Below are positions 11,168 to 22,163 of a stretch of DNA of 64,000 nucleotides, piece by piece. The number at the start of each line of letters is the position of its first letter. The first letter of the stretch is position 1. The stretch covers positions 802,474 to 866,473 of the forward strand of contig RPFO01000115.1 in NCBI GenBank assembly GCA_009746045.1. The letters are read 5' to 3'. The position numbers were made by a program, and so were the translations under genes. This DNA comes from Mesostigma viride. Lineage: Eukaryota; Streptophyta; Mesostigmatophyceae; Mesostigmatales; Mesostigmataceae. The notes beneath the pieces were generated by a model. The model did not search any database, was not told where the DNA came from, and saw only the letters and a program-made list of their open reading frames with translations.

Positions 11168-11868
11168 TAATTAATTAATTAATTATCAACATCACTCCGT
11201 TGGGAGTAGATGTAGCACATAGCCCTGAGAAGGGGCATATGGCTTTTAATACATTCTAGGCTACTTCATGCAAGGGTGGGAATGTAAGCTACCCCTGCTC
11301 TAGGTGCACCAGGGCACCCGCACCCTCATGGTCTATCACGCTATGCCCGGGTAAGGGGGGGAGCATGCCTGTGAGGGGGAAGATCATCATGGCTATACAG
11401 AAACTAGAGCGTGGCATCTCAGCAGCTAGAGAGCAGCCCTCTGCATGGGCACAGCATTACTAAATAAAACTAGGCATCGTCTGGAGTGTGGCTCATCATA
11501 GGCACACATGTACATGAGTAAAAAGGCTAGGCCTCAGCTGGTATAGTGCCTGTAGTAGGCGGGCATGTACAAGGCCACTGTCTAACTATTCTACACTACT
11601 GCTGTATTCCCCTAGGCGGGGGCTGGAGTTGCTGGGGCCGCGGTGGTCGAGGGGGTCGCTTGCCAGGGCTTGTGGCCGACGTAGATGGCCGCCCCCTTCC
11701 AGTACACCGGCTGGCCCGCCTTGGTCTGCCGGAGCTGGAGGTAGGTCGGCCATAGCTCCCGTCGCCGTTGTTGCTGTGCCAGGGTCAAGTCGTCGTCAAG
11801 GGTGAAGAGAGTCTTCTCGAGCCGCTTGCGGCGTCTGAGAAAAGAAATCTTGTCCGCCGGGGTCTTAA

Positions 11869-13569
11869 CCCCTAAATGGTCTGGCTGCCGATTTTCCGCC
11901 TAAAACTGAGTTACAGCCGACACGTCGGCCCCTTCTCGGGGGACCAAATGCCGCGAAAACTATTGAGAATTAGGAAAAGTTTAGCTGAGAAGATCGAAAG
12001 TTTATAATTTTCCTCACAGCATGGTACTAGGGTTTGCATACTTCTGACAAAGTTATAGAGGTGTTCTGGCCGGTCAAAGTACAAGGGGTCAGGGTACTTT
12101 TTCACGTACAACGTGCATTCCGGAAAACGACGACCTGGCCATGGCGGCTTGCGCCCACGCATGGCATTTACGTTTTCGTTCGAATTTTCTGACCAAACTC
12201 AGGAAATTGATTTTATACGTCCTAAAGATGATACAGGCCAATTTTTGGTTCGCGGGAATGCCATTTTATAGGTGTCGGCAGCGTTCTTGCTGGAAAAAAC
12301 TGCGATCAGGCCGGACGATAGAAACGTTGACAGCAATACCTTTCCGGCGTATTTTAAAGGATATATTGGTTTCTTTGTACTTTTTATGATACATAGTAGT
12401 CGTAAACGTGCAAGGGTGGCCAGAAATCGCTGAATCCAACGACCATGCTGCACAACTTTGGTGTGCCGAAATGCGCCATTTTGCGGCCACCGCCTGGGCC
12501 AAGGTAACGCCATCCATGCCTGGTAAAGCTTCAGCATCGTTTTCCTATCGATGTTTGACGTTTATATATACGTTCTAGCTTGTGTAGCACATTCTTTTTG
12601 CATTATTCATGCTCTTTCTTGACCCTGGCCTGGCCCCTTTCTAAAACACCCTTCTTAGATGCTTCCCTCAGTCAGTTGACCTCCCACAGGGTGATGGTGA
12701 TAAGTTTTAGAGGCTGTATGGGTTTGAATACCTCCATATATGTTTGTTATACATTTCCCACACACATATTGCATGAGTGTGAGGCAGTTGGCTGGTCTCT
12801 GTGGCATCATCAAGCATGTAACCGGTGAGTAGAAGCTTCCCATTGTCAGCATGTGCCACCAGGTGTGCTGGCCATCACCTGGCAAGCTATAGCAGCTTAG
12901 GCCTAGTTTATCCTTGCTAGGGCAAGCTGAAATAGGCTTAAAATCACTAGTTTGTTGGTGGCTGCCTCCAAGAATGCATGCCTTGCGTAGGGTATCCGTA
13001 CCACGTTACCTACGTGCATGGACAAGGTGGCACCTGCACATAGGTGCCATGTAAGGGCAGTGTGATGATGCAGTTATGTTTCCCCATCATTGTGGAAGGG
13101 AAATGTATTGTGTGGCATGGTTGGGGGCCATATTAGTAGGTATTAGTAGGTAGTATGCCCACTCCTACCCCCTTGGTTGCTTTTTACCAACGGTACCCCT
13201 ATGGGCTGTACTGGGTGTAACTGCTGGTATACCCACCCAAATGATGACCCCAATGGCTCAAACTGTTCAGCAACTAATTGTTTATCATCCCTGAAGTGGT
13301 AGGTGCCTAGCTCTTACAACATTAAATTCAAAATGCACATTCTACCAAAAATGAAAACGCTCGTCTTGACCCCCCTGACTTTGACGGCAGTTATACATGG
13401 CCTACCCTGCATATATGTAAGGTTGTGATATACCAACCCGAAGGGCAACTCATGGACATGCTTGGCCCCCAAGGACAGCCATTGGATATGGGTGGGTTGG
13501 ATGGCATCTGGTTTGCAAAATTGTGAAGTTACAGCCGATGCATCGGCAGTATTTCTGCCCATTTAGGGG
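11869..13569. mobile_element. piggyBac-like non-autonomous transposon with TTAA target duplication
   Basis: TTAA flanks both ends (11865-11868 and 13570-13573). The termini are CCCCTAAATGG and its reverse complement CCATTTAGGGG. The empty site is seen in the sister element at about 17747 (GGTCTTAAAGGTGAG). Just inside each end, in the same orientation, lies a palindromic motif: GTTACAGCCGACACGTCGGC (from 11911) and GTTACAGCCGATGCATCGGC (from 13528). TTAA targeting plus CCC-starting TIRs point to the piggyBac superfamily. No transposase frame was recognised in the 1.7 kb, so it is probably a deletion derivative or MITE. Confidence 0.8.
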
Positions 13570-13806
13570 TTAAAGGTGAGAAGGAGCGGGGGCGGCCCGG
13601 CCTTACCCCGCGCGCGGGGAAGGCGGTGGGCGGCCAGCTCGATCTCACCAGTAAGGCCCATGCGATCAAGGATTTCTCTCTCAAAAGCACGCGCAAGCTT
13701 CTCGGAATTCTCACCTTCCTCCATCTTGAGATTCTTGACAATGACGTTGAGGCTGCGCTTGGCGAGCTCGGCCTCCTCGCGGAGGTCAAGCGTCTGCCGC
13801 TGGAGC

Positions 13807-15277
13807 CCGGGTTGGTCAGTACGCCGTACGGAGCCGCAAAAATACGGGAAAACGTACACTGAAGGCCTCCGCCGTATATACGCGTACTTTACTTCAGAAT
13901 ACGCGGTTTGGACTTGGAATTTTTCGGGGGTACCAGCGGGCAGCGGGCACTGGCGCGGTGCCCAGGTTCTGGGCGCGGCGCGTTCACTGCACATTTGAGA
14001 TTTTTACTACTAGAAGTAGATGCGTACAGTTCTTTCCATAAAGCGCAAGCCTTGCAAAATCTTTGGCCGGTAGGAATCAGCTAGGACTAGGTACATAACG
14101 CATAATGCCAGCAAATGCCAGCTGTGCTACTGACGGTGTAATGCAATATAGCGACGACGAGGGCCAGTGCGACTGTGCGGTAGTGTGCAGCCATTTTCGA
14201 TATGCAGCCATGCCGAAGAAAGGGCCTGAATGGGATTTCGTTGTCGAGAAGAAAGAAGCAGTCACAGATGCTGTTAGTAACACAACGCAGTATGTGTCGA
14301 GGATGTTCTGCTCATTTTGCAACAAGAACTTCTCCTACAAGGCGGGGCCAATCAGCGTATTCCGAGTCCGTGCACACTTTGCCGGAATCGCAGGGGAAGG
14401 GATGTTACCCTGCGACAAAATTCCACCGAATATCCGGAGCAGGTTTCTCAGGATTGCTAACAACAAGTTGCAGAAGTCAGACGCCAAGAAGCATCACAAT
14501 TTGAACAGGGCAATGGCGGAGATAGGAGGGGCTGCGCCGGCTGACTTGTCGTCGATCGGTTCCCAGCAAAGGCCAGCTGAGCATCACCAAATGGCTGGTT
14601 CCCGTCGACGAACAAGGTGTCCAGCTGCTGGCTGCCGAATTTTTTTATCGAGAACGGCATTGCCTTCAATGCGGCTGAGAGCGCCTCTTTCAAGCAGATG
14701 GTGGCCGGCATGATCCAGTACAAAGGAGGGCACGCGTACGTCACCCCTCCTTCTCGGAAGTTGTTGGGTGGCGAGCTTCTCGTGAAGAAGAAGGAGAGCG
14801 TGCAGGTGGCTGTCGAGGATCTCAGGGCCAAGAACAACCGTGCATTTTGTCAATGATGAATGTGTGTGTATGTGTATGGAGCTTGTTGTGGGATCCTTGA
14901 GACTTGAGAGCATGGTCCTTATTAGTTGTGTCTTATGTCCTCTCATGCATTATATAGTGGATGGCTTTCCTTACAATTAATTCATTAATTGATTCCTTAC
15001 AATTCCCATTGCAGCCTGCTCCCCCCTGCATTTAACAAAGCATAATCAGATAGGATTGCAGGGCATAAATGGAAGATGTTAATAAATAAGCATATACACC
15101 AAATTTCAGTTGCAATAACTGCATGACCATCATCAAGGAGCGTGCTAATTGGGTGACTGACAATTGGACCACAAAAACTGTCGCGTATTTTACCGCCGCG
15201 TATTTTACACCCCCCACGTATAATACGCGTATTTTAGGTCCGCGTATTATACCCCGTACCCGTATTTGCCAACCCGG
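13807..15277 (+). mobile_element. hAT-type transposon, internally deleted (1.47 kb)
   Basis: An 8-bp target duplication GCTGGAGC flanks it (13799-13806, 15278-15285). The termini are CCGGGTTGG and CCAACCCGG. Inside are relics of a hAT transposase N-terminal half (BED finger and DUF659), but the catalytic RNase-H-like core is missing. Subterminal CGTATTATACG/CGCGTATTTTA words occur several times at the right end and recur in the MITE at 15697. The 8-bp TSD and the transposase relics agree on the hAT superfamily. Confidence 0.8.
14105..14856 (+). pseudogene. hAT transposase fragment: BED zinc finger plus DUF659
   Basis: The first frame (14105 onward) has a BED-type finger: CSFCNKNF, then a histidine in RAHFAGIAGEGMLPC and a run KIPPNIRSRFL, as in plant and algal hAT transposases. 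A second frame (14617-14856) has the start of DUF659: ENGIAFNAAESASFKQMV, then YVTPPSRKLLGGELL. The two are out of frame around 14560-14640, and the protein ends shortly after DUF659 with no DDE core or dimerisation domain. It is non-functional as transposase but could retain DNA binding. Confidence 0.75.
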
Positions 15278-15696
15278 GCTGGAGCTGGGCTGCGACGGCG
15301 GAGGTGGTGGAGGTGGTATGTTGCTTAAGCATGTCCGCCCAGGTTGTGATGGGAGGAGCATCGCCGGCCAGGCCAGCCGGGGCTGGCTTGGCGGCAATGT
15401 CCTTCACTGCCTGGGCGGTGAGGCCTGCTGTGTTCTGCAAGACCTCGATAGCGATTGCATTATCCTTGAGGCGCTGGTCGATGTCGCGGAGCTGGGCGGT
15501 GATGGAGTCGGTGGAGGCGGAGGGGGGGGGGGAGGTGGAGGCGAGGAGGGTGGCGGTGGCGGTGGGGATGCATGGTGGGGAGCTCAGCAGCCAGCGTGCC
15601 GCCAAGTGCCGCCACATCTGCGGCAAGAGGGGTCACGTGCTGCTCGAAAGCTTCCTTGAGGAGGGTGCGGATGGTGGCTTCGGTGGGGAAGGTGGG

Positions 15697-15890
15697 CAGT
15701 GTGAGCTAGTACGCCGTATTATACGCCGTATTATACGAAATACGCAATACGCCGAGGTTTGGCGTATTGCCGTACTAGAAATTTTGCTAGTAGTACGCCG
15801 TATTATACGCGTATAATACACGTATTATACGAAATACGCAATACGCCGAGGTTTTGCCGTATTGCCGTATTGCCGTACTAGCTCACACTG
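15697..15890. mobile_element. 194-bp hAT MITE
   Basis: Perfect TIRs CAGTGTGAGCTAGTACG are found at both ends, flanked by the 8-bp duplication AAGGTGGG (15689-15696, 15891-15898). The interior is almost entirely repeats of CGCCGTATTATACG and AATACGCAATACG. CAGTG-type ends and an 8-bp TSD are typical of hAT. It interrupts the ORF1-like gene of element A-2. Confidence 0.85.
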
Positions 15891-16447
15891 AAGGTGGGGG
15901 GGGGCGGTGGGGAAGCCCAGATCTCGGATTCGGAGCGTCCAACAAGGGAGCAGAGGGCGAAGCGTTGAAGCCTGGGGCGAGGCATGCGGTGAATGATGGG
16001 GAGAGCCTCGGCGGGGTCGACAAGCTTGCCGTCACCAGGCCAGCGGCCACGGTTGTGGGACGTGAGGTACACGCACAGGGCTAGAAGCGAGGCGTGTGAC
16101 CCGTAAAACACGTCTTCCATGAACCAGCTTGGGCGGCGTTGCCAGTAGCCGTCGCTGTTGATGTCAAAGGAGATCTCCTCCCAGGGCGGCTCAGCAGAGC
16201 GACTGCGCTTGGGTTCAGGCGAGGCAGATGGCGAGGCAAGCCCGGGAGGCTGGGCGAGCACCAGTGCACGACTAGTGTCACCGTGGCCATCTGGGCCGGT
16301 GTGCGAAGCTGCAGCCGAAGCTGCAGACGTATTTTCATTGCCGAGCGCAGCCGCCAGGCTGCGTTGCGTCGAGAGGCGTTTGCTCATCGTATATTGCGTG
16401 ATAGCTTCGGAAAATTACATCAGCATGTGCGTCGTAGAAAGCCATAT

Positions 16448-16510
16448 GCCCCGTTCATATGTGCTACATTTACTCCCAACGGTGTTTTTTTACAGTTCAA
16501 TTCAATTAAA
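16448..16510 (+). mobile_element. 3' terminus of family-A host copy A-1
   Basis: After the second copy of AAAGCCATAT the sequence continues GCCCC...TGTGCTACATTTACTCCCAA, matching the last about 50 bp of family A, and ends in an AATTC/AATTAA-type tail. This closes the host element interrupted at 11167. Confidence 0.7.
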
Positions 16511-17027
16511 TTCAACCAGCGCAGGCCAGAAATCGATCGGCGGCCCGGCGAGAATCCGGCCCATGGTAGCTCGAGCCTGCCGTAACATCAGTGCAGGCGG
16601 AGCCGGTGAATTTCGAAAGAACTCCAAAGGTTTGCCGATCTGGGCAGAGCCGCGTTGGAGACTGGTGCGCAAAGAGCGGATTGAGCATAGGCATTTCCAT
16701 GTATTGGATGAAAGTCAGTTGACCACTACATATGGCGGTTTTAGCTTCAGGACTTCAAAGCTTTTACATGCATGCATCGGTCGCTGTAACGTTCGTTACG
16801 GCGGACGTATATGGGGAAACTTCAACCCGCGCGTAAACCACCCACCGGCCGAATATTATTATAATGATCAATGCACTTGACAAGTTGAGCTTAGTTTGCA
16901 AATGGCTAGTATGCGCCTAATTCGCTGTACACAAGCCGGCGCCGGCACAAAGCGATGGCTGGCGCGGCGCGGGTTAATTCGTGCATGGGGCTGGGGCTCC
17001 GCCAGAAATATGGCGCTGGGCTGGTTT
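16511..17027. other. Unassigned; contains a dispersed repeat piece
   Basis: Positions about 16515-16590 are an inverted match to about 62115-62195 (shared words CAGCGCAGGCCAGAAAT, GAGAATCCGG, CCATGGTAGCTCGAGCC). Both copies adjoin family-A elements. The rest shows nothing recognisable. Confidence 0.5.
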
Positions 17028-17038
17028 TTGATCTAGAT

Positions 17039-18106
17039 TAATTAATTAATTAATTAGGAACATAACTCCGTTGGGAGTATATGTAGCACATAGCCCAGAG
17101 AAGGGGCATATGGCCTATCATACATTCTAAGCTACTTCCTGCAAGGGTGGGAATGTAAAGGACCCTTGCTCTAGGTGCACGGCAGGGCACTTGCATCCCC
17201 ATGATCTTCAAGCTATGCCCAGCGAAGGGGGAGCCTGTCATGGGGGGGAAGATCAGCATGGCTATACAAAAAGCTATAGGGCATGGCATCTCAGCAGAGA
17301 CTTACTCCCTGCATGGGCACAACGTTACTAAATAAGGCTAGGCATCGTCTGGAGTGTGGCACATCATAGGCACACATGTACATGATTAAATAAAGCGCGG
17401 GGCTTAGCTGGGATAGTGCCTCTAAGAGGCGTACATGTACATGGCCACGGTCTTCTATTCTGCACTACTACTGCTGTATTCCCCTAAGCTGGGGCGTCTG
17501 GAGTCGCTGGGGCCGCGGGGGGGGGGGGGGGTCGCCTGCCAGGGCTTGTGGCCGACGTAGATGGCCGCCCCCTTCCAGTACACCGGCTGCCCCGCCTTGG
17601 TCTGCCGGAGCTGGAGGTAGGTCGGCCATAGCTCCCGTCGCCGTTGTTGCTGCGCCAGGGTCAAGTCGTCATCAAGGGTGAAGAGAGTACGTCTTCTCGA
17701 GCCGCTTGCGGCGTCTGAGAAAAGAAATCTTGTCCGCCGGGGTCTTAAAGGTGAGAAGGAGCGGCCGGGGGCGGCCCTGCCTTACCCCGCGCGCGGGGAA
17801 GGCGGTGGGCGGCCAGCTCGATCTCCCATGCGACGAAGGATTTCTCTCTCAAACGCACGCAAAAGCTTCTCGGAAGTCTCACCTTCCTCCATGGTGAAGT
17901 TCTTGACAATGACGTTGAGGCTGCACTTGGCGAGCTCGGCCTCCTCGCGGAGGTCAAGCGTCTGCCGTTGGAGCTGGGCTGCGATGGCGGATGTGGTGGA
18001 GGTGGTATGTTGCTTAAGCATGTCCGCCCAGGTGACCAGTGATGGGAGGAGCATCGGGCCGGCCAGGCCAGCCGGGGCTGGCTTGGCGGCAATGTCCTTC
18101 ACCGCC
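17039..18106 (-). mobile_element. 5'-truncated family-A element A-3
   Basis: An 11-bp target duplication flanks it: TTGATCTAGAT (17028-17038) and TTGATCCAGAT (18107-18117, one mismatch). In minus orientation it ends in a (TTAA)n tail at 17039. It starts inside the ORF1-like gene at the codons for KDIAAKPAPAG, so the 5' half of the gene is absent. 5' truncation with a TSD and a simple tail is the signature of LINE-type insertion. The remaining ORF1 C-terminal part carries a homopolymer G run at about 17518-17530. Confidence 0.85.
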
Positions 18107-18148
18107 TTGATCCAGATGAACCCTGGGTATGCCCCTAAAACCCCTCAG

Positions 18149-18851
18149 TGTAACAACCAAATGTTACATCCAAAGTTTTCCTACTGTTGAATCTTATTAT
18201 GAGTTCTTTAGGACAATTATTTGAGAAGTTAGGAGGCTTCGACGTCTGATAGATATTGGGCCTGCTGAGATCTGTCGAATCTATTGTTCTACCCTCATTG
18301 GTCGTGGCCTGATCCACGTAGGGTACTTTGCATGGTGTTGTTTAGTCAGTCATGGATTCTCTGCAGTACCGTTGTACCTGGTGGATTTGGTTCCAGGTCA
18401 TTGAGATTTCGTATGTGCTGGCTTTGTGTTGTGTGGAGGATTCGGAGGCTAAGATCTTATCTTGAGTGATCCTCACTTTTGATTGGTCCTTCCGGGTTAG
18501 GGTTGGATGGATGCTGCGTGCACGATGACTTTTATCCTGTTTGGGGCGGCCGTGCATGTGTGCGTACGTGAGAGCTAAAGCTATGGTGTAATTCAAGGGT
18601 TTCCTTGTTTCATCAATCAAACAACCCTTGCCAAAAGTCAACTATAACTTCAACAGATAGTCGACTTGGATATAACTTGTCTGTTGTGTCTAACAAGGGT
18701 GGGGACTCATTCCCTTAACTGTTGAAGATCCATCTTCATTGCTTCTCTGGACGTGAAGTTATCTGTCGCGACTCCAACCCAGGTATAAAGATCTTTTCAC
18801 GCTAATGTTGATACTGAGGCTGTTGCAAACACAACATTTTTAGTCGTTACA
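18149..18851 (+). repeat. 5' LTR of the chromovirus
   Basis: Begins TGTAACAACC and ends GTCGTTACA; 703 bp. It is near identical to the 3' LTR; the only difference I found by eye is C versus T in the last ten bases. Confidence 0.95.
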
Positions 18852-18852
18852 T

Positions 18853-18864
18853 TGGTATCGGAGG
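18853..18864 (+). promoter_or_regulatory. Primer-binding site, initiator-tRNA-Met type
   Basis: TGGTATCGGAGG starts two bases after the 5' LTR and resembles the TGGTATCAGAGC complement of the initiator tRNA-Met 3' end, the commonest LTR-retroelement primer. Confidence 0.75.
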
Positions 18865-19070
18865 TTTCTACCTAGGTGTTGGTTGTCTTGACAGTATTAG
18901 TTCACGATTAACAATGGAATTCTTGCCAGACCCAGAGAGGGTACGTTATGCTGTGTATTCGGACAGTTCTTAAGAGTGTGACTCATCCTTATGTGACAGT
19001 CTTGCTCTGAGAACTGCCTTGAGCCCATAAGTCTCTAACGTTCCCCAGTCCGGCATGCGCGACCCATGGA

Positions 19071-20800
19071 GTGATGAGTAACCCGGAGACACAACCACCG
19101 TTATCAAGTAAGAGAGTTGAAGATGCAACCACATCTTTAGCAGCTCAACGGACGACCGGTGATGAAAGGGTTTCATCATCTACTCCCAGACGTCAACTAT
19201 TTGGAGATACCACCTTAATGTCTGCTTCCCGCAGATATTCGCTGTCGGTCGGCCCAAAGTTCTCCATCTTGCCCCTCGGTGTGCAACCAGGCGAGCCCTC
19301 CCTGCGTGGCATTGGTAGAGGTGGACCACGGTTTCCAACGTGGAAGACACGCGTTCGCCAGCACCCGAATACGGTTCGGCTATTCGTTTTGGCTACAACA
19401 CGGTGCCGGGGCGAGACGGCACTCGGCTAGCGGCTGACGAGCTGACAGCGGAGAAAATTCGATTACAACATGAACGTGAGGAAGCTGCGAGAGCTAGAAG
19501 TGTGGCGGAAGCGCTGGAGAAGAGTGTGGGTAGGACTATTGCGCGTGTGCAGCAACTTGAGTCGCAAGGGCAGGCGGGCGATGGGAGTCTGTTTTCGTGG
19601 ATCAACCGTCTCCACACTGGGTACACGAAGGGTATATGCGGTTGACGCTCCTTTTGTTGATGAAGGGACAGATGCACAGGGGCATGAGCCTCCACGGCTC
19701 TCGGTGGCTGCGACAATGCCGAGAGTCAGAATGCACCACACGCCCCAGTGATGGAGCTCACGTCTTTGTATCCTCGTACTGTTCCTTTTCCCAAGGTGGA
19801 GTCGGTAGACAAGCTATCGCTGACCAACCTTACCCATCGCAGCTTCGACCATTTCTCCACCAAGTTTCAGGATGTCTTCGCTATCCATTCGCCAACTACG
19901 GGCCCAAGGCAGAGGAACGTCTCACGATGGACATCCAGAAGAGAATGGTTAGGCAGCGGATGAGCGACAGTGCCAGCGACCGTTTTGATGAGTTTTTGCG
20001 TTCTGTGGCTGGACGTGCGTGTACCGACCTCCCCTCTCTCCTATTGGGCTTTCGCCGGTTTCTGTTACCCCAGGATCAGCTTCGCATGGATCGGGACGCA
20101 CTGGCTAACTGTACGCAGGCTGGTTTGACGCTGCCACAGTTCGTGGAGCAATTCACCAACCTTAGAGCCAAGATTCCCCAATGCTCTGACGCAGAGGCGC
20201 TTCACAGACTACTGCATGGCATGGCTCCACACGTGCGACTGGATGTGGACAAGCACTTCTCCCAGTTCGACTACGTGGACTGGCAATGGGACAAGGTGTT
20301 GTCTTATGTGCTCACCCTCTGTCGTGTGCCTGCTTTTTCTGTCAAGTGGGAGCCTGTGGCCACGCCAGTGCCACCCATCAAGAAGTCCCTGAACCAGCTG
20401 GATGACCTCCTGGGGAGCTCAATGCTTGGATCCCACCCAGGGTAACTGTTTTATCTGCAACCAGCCAGGTCACTTTGCACGGGACTGCCCTAGACGGGAC
20501 CAGTTTCCCCCTGCCACGAGAGGACCTTTTGGCGCCCTGCCATCTCCCAGGCCACCCAGCCTTCCTCCTGGCGTTCCTGCTGGCGATCACCGGATGCAGC
20601 CAGGGTTCCAGCCCAACTTCCAGCCCTCTGGGAGGTTCCAGTCCCGCGCTCGGCCCTTCAGCAGACAGGATAAGCGTAGGATGGTGAACGCTCTCATGCA
20701 GCTGCTGGCAGATGAGGAGGATGGGGGGACGAGGATGAGCCTCCAGCACCACCTGAGCAGCTTCCACCATCAGGCAGTGGAGCACTCCAGACCCACCTGA
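19071..20800 (+). pseudogene. gag: gag with CCHC zinc knuckle, frameshifted
   Basis: Pieces in different frames. About 19074-19640 is a basic N-terminus with a helical charged segment (ADELTAEKIRLQHEREEAAR). About 19850-20440 is the retrotransposon gag domain (LTLPQFVEQFTNLRAKIPQC, ALHRLLHGMAPHVRLDV). A zinc knuckle CFICNQPGHFARDC (C-x2-C-x4-H-x4-C) at 20447-20488 is in a third frame, followed by a Pro-rich tail to a stop at 20800. Gag forms the virus-like particle and the knuckle binds element RNA. At least three frame changes separate the pieces. Confidence 0.8.
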
Positions 20801-20838
20801 GTCAAAAAACTAGTTGGGTCCCCAGGTCATCCTTTGTC

Positions 20839-21430
20839 ATGGCCAGGTCTGACCTGCCTGCTGTTGACGTTAGGCCAGTGAACACTGTGGGTGCTTCTGA
20901 CCCTGCTGTCCCTGTGGGTCCTCCTGTACCAGGTCACTTACTCAAGTTTCAGGCTAGGCTCCTCAACGTGCCAGTTCCCTTGGCTCAGCCAGCTTGCTTG
21001 TTTATGATTGATTCTGGTGCTGGCAGTAATTATATTGCTGCATCCTTGGTGCAGGAGTTGAAGTTGCCTGTGTTGCCCACCCCACACCTGTCATGGTGCA
21101 GTATTCTGATGGCAGGAGAAGCTGCTCACCTGGCTACGTGCAGCTCATCTTCCAAGTTTGTTCATCCCAGACTTTGGAAGTGACAGCAGATGTCATTCCC
21201 CTCACGGCAGCAGATGTGATTTTGGGGATCCCATGGTTGTCTGACACCAATCCTGCTATTTCTTGGCCTGACAGGGTGGTCCAGTTCAAGGATGGGACAG
21301 TGTGGGATGCTACCTGTGTGTTGCCAGGGGGGAGAAGAACAGCCACTGAGTGCTGTTCCACACAGACAGCTGTCAATGATGGCAAGGGAGGGGAAGCAGG
21401 TGCGAAAGGGTGGATCAAGAGCCGACTTTG
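20839..21430 (+). pseudogene. pol: pol: aspartic protease region, frameshifted
   Basis: The retropepsin active-site motif FMIDSGAGSNYI lies at 21001-21036 (catalytic Asp in DSG). The second conserved block VTADVIPLTAADVILGIPWL is found near 21180-21240 but in a different frame, so there is a frame break at about 21100-21180. The protease would mature the Gag-Pol polyprotein. Confidence 0.75.
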
Positions 21431-21589
21431 GAGGAGAAACGGGCTGCCCTACTGAAGCATGTGTGGTCTGCCAAGCATACTCTGTCTTATTTGGCCACCT
21501 ATCCAGTGGAACACATCTTTTCCTGCATTTGGTGCCTAATGAACCTGAGTCTGCTAGTGGTCATTCTGTCAATGCTGTCAGTTCTACTG

Positions 21590-22163
21590 TCACCACTGAG
21601 CAACAACAGCAGCATGATGCCTTGTTGGACAGTATGGAGCCATCTTTGAGGACAAGATGCCCCAGTATCCTCCTGAGGGACCCATCACACATGTCATCAA
21701 GTTGGTAGAGGGTGCTCGTCCTCCTTTTGTGCCTATGTACAGGATGGGCCCTGCAGAGATGGCAGAGCTGAAGACCATACTTATTGGCCTGTTGGAGGCT
21801 GGTCTGATCCTCCCAGCTAACAGCCCTTTCAGTTCTGGATGTTTGCTTGTACCCAAGCATGATGGGGGGTGGAGGTTGTGCATTGACCTGAGGGGACTGA
21901 ACAAGGTGACTGTCAAGTCCAGGTACCCTCTGCCAAGAATTGATGAGTTGCTGGAGAGGACTGCAGGAGCTGCCTTCTTTACAAAGTTTGACCTCAGGCA
22001 TGCTTTCTGGCAGATCAGGGTGGCTACTGAGGACATCCCCAAGACGGCCTTTTCTACCCCATGGGGACAGTTCCAGTGGACCGTAATGCCCATGGGTGCC
22101 TCTAACAGTCCTGCCACTATGCAGATGTTTGTCAATGCTATCTTTGGCCACCTAACTGGAAAT
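21590..22163 (+). pseudogene. pol: pol: reverse transcriptase, N-terminal half
   Basis: From MPQYPPEGPITHVIKLVEGA onward the frame holds typical Ty3/gypsy RT blocks: SSGCLLVPKHDGGWRLCIDL, YPLPRIDELL, FFTKFDLRHAFWQIRV (first catalytic Asp in FDL) and TPWGQFQWTVMPMGASNSPA. It breaks off at FVNAIFGHLTGN where a DNA transposon is inserted. A frameshift at about 21635 separates it from the linker upstream. Confidence 0.85.

Larger units (their letters stand above)
11612..16387 (-). pseudogene. L1-ORF1p-like protein gene of element A-2, interrupted
   Basis: The frame starts MSKRLSTQRSLAAALGNENT (16387) and includes a Pro/Ser-rich N-terminus and a block around WFMEDVFYGSHASLLALCVY. A predicted coiled-coil stretch (ITAQLRDIDQRLKDNAIAIE) follows, then an RRM/CTD-like C-terminus: NVIVKNLKMEEGENSEKLAR, HRLPRARGKAGPPPLLLTF, FTLDDDLTLAQQQRRRELWP. 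It is cut by a TTAA transposon, a hAT element and a hAT MITE, so no complete protein can be made. The coiled coil-RRM-CTD order is that of L1 ORF1p, an RNA-binding chaperone of LINE RNPs. Homology is inferred from pattern, not from a search. Confidence 0.75.
11168..16437 (-). mobile_element. Family-A ORF1-only LINE-like element A-2, with three nested insertions
   Basis: The element is bounded by a 10-bp target-site duplication AAAGCCATAT (11158-11167 and 16438-16447). In its own (minus) orientation it has a roughly 50-bp 5' leader, an ORF1-like gene (16387 down to 11612), about 430 bp of 3' UTR and a (TTAA)n tail. Removing the piggyBac-like, hAT and MITE insertions leaves about 1.88 kb, close to the 1.96 kb of the intact family-B element. 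No reverse transcriptase or endonuclease is present. The TSD and simple-repeat tail indicate target-primed reverse transcription. It landed in the 3' end of another copy of its own family in opposite orientation, creating a roughly 270-bp-arm inverted repeat around 11168. Confidence 0.85.
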
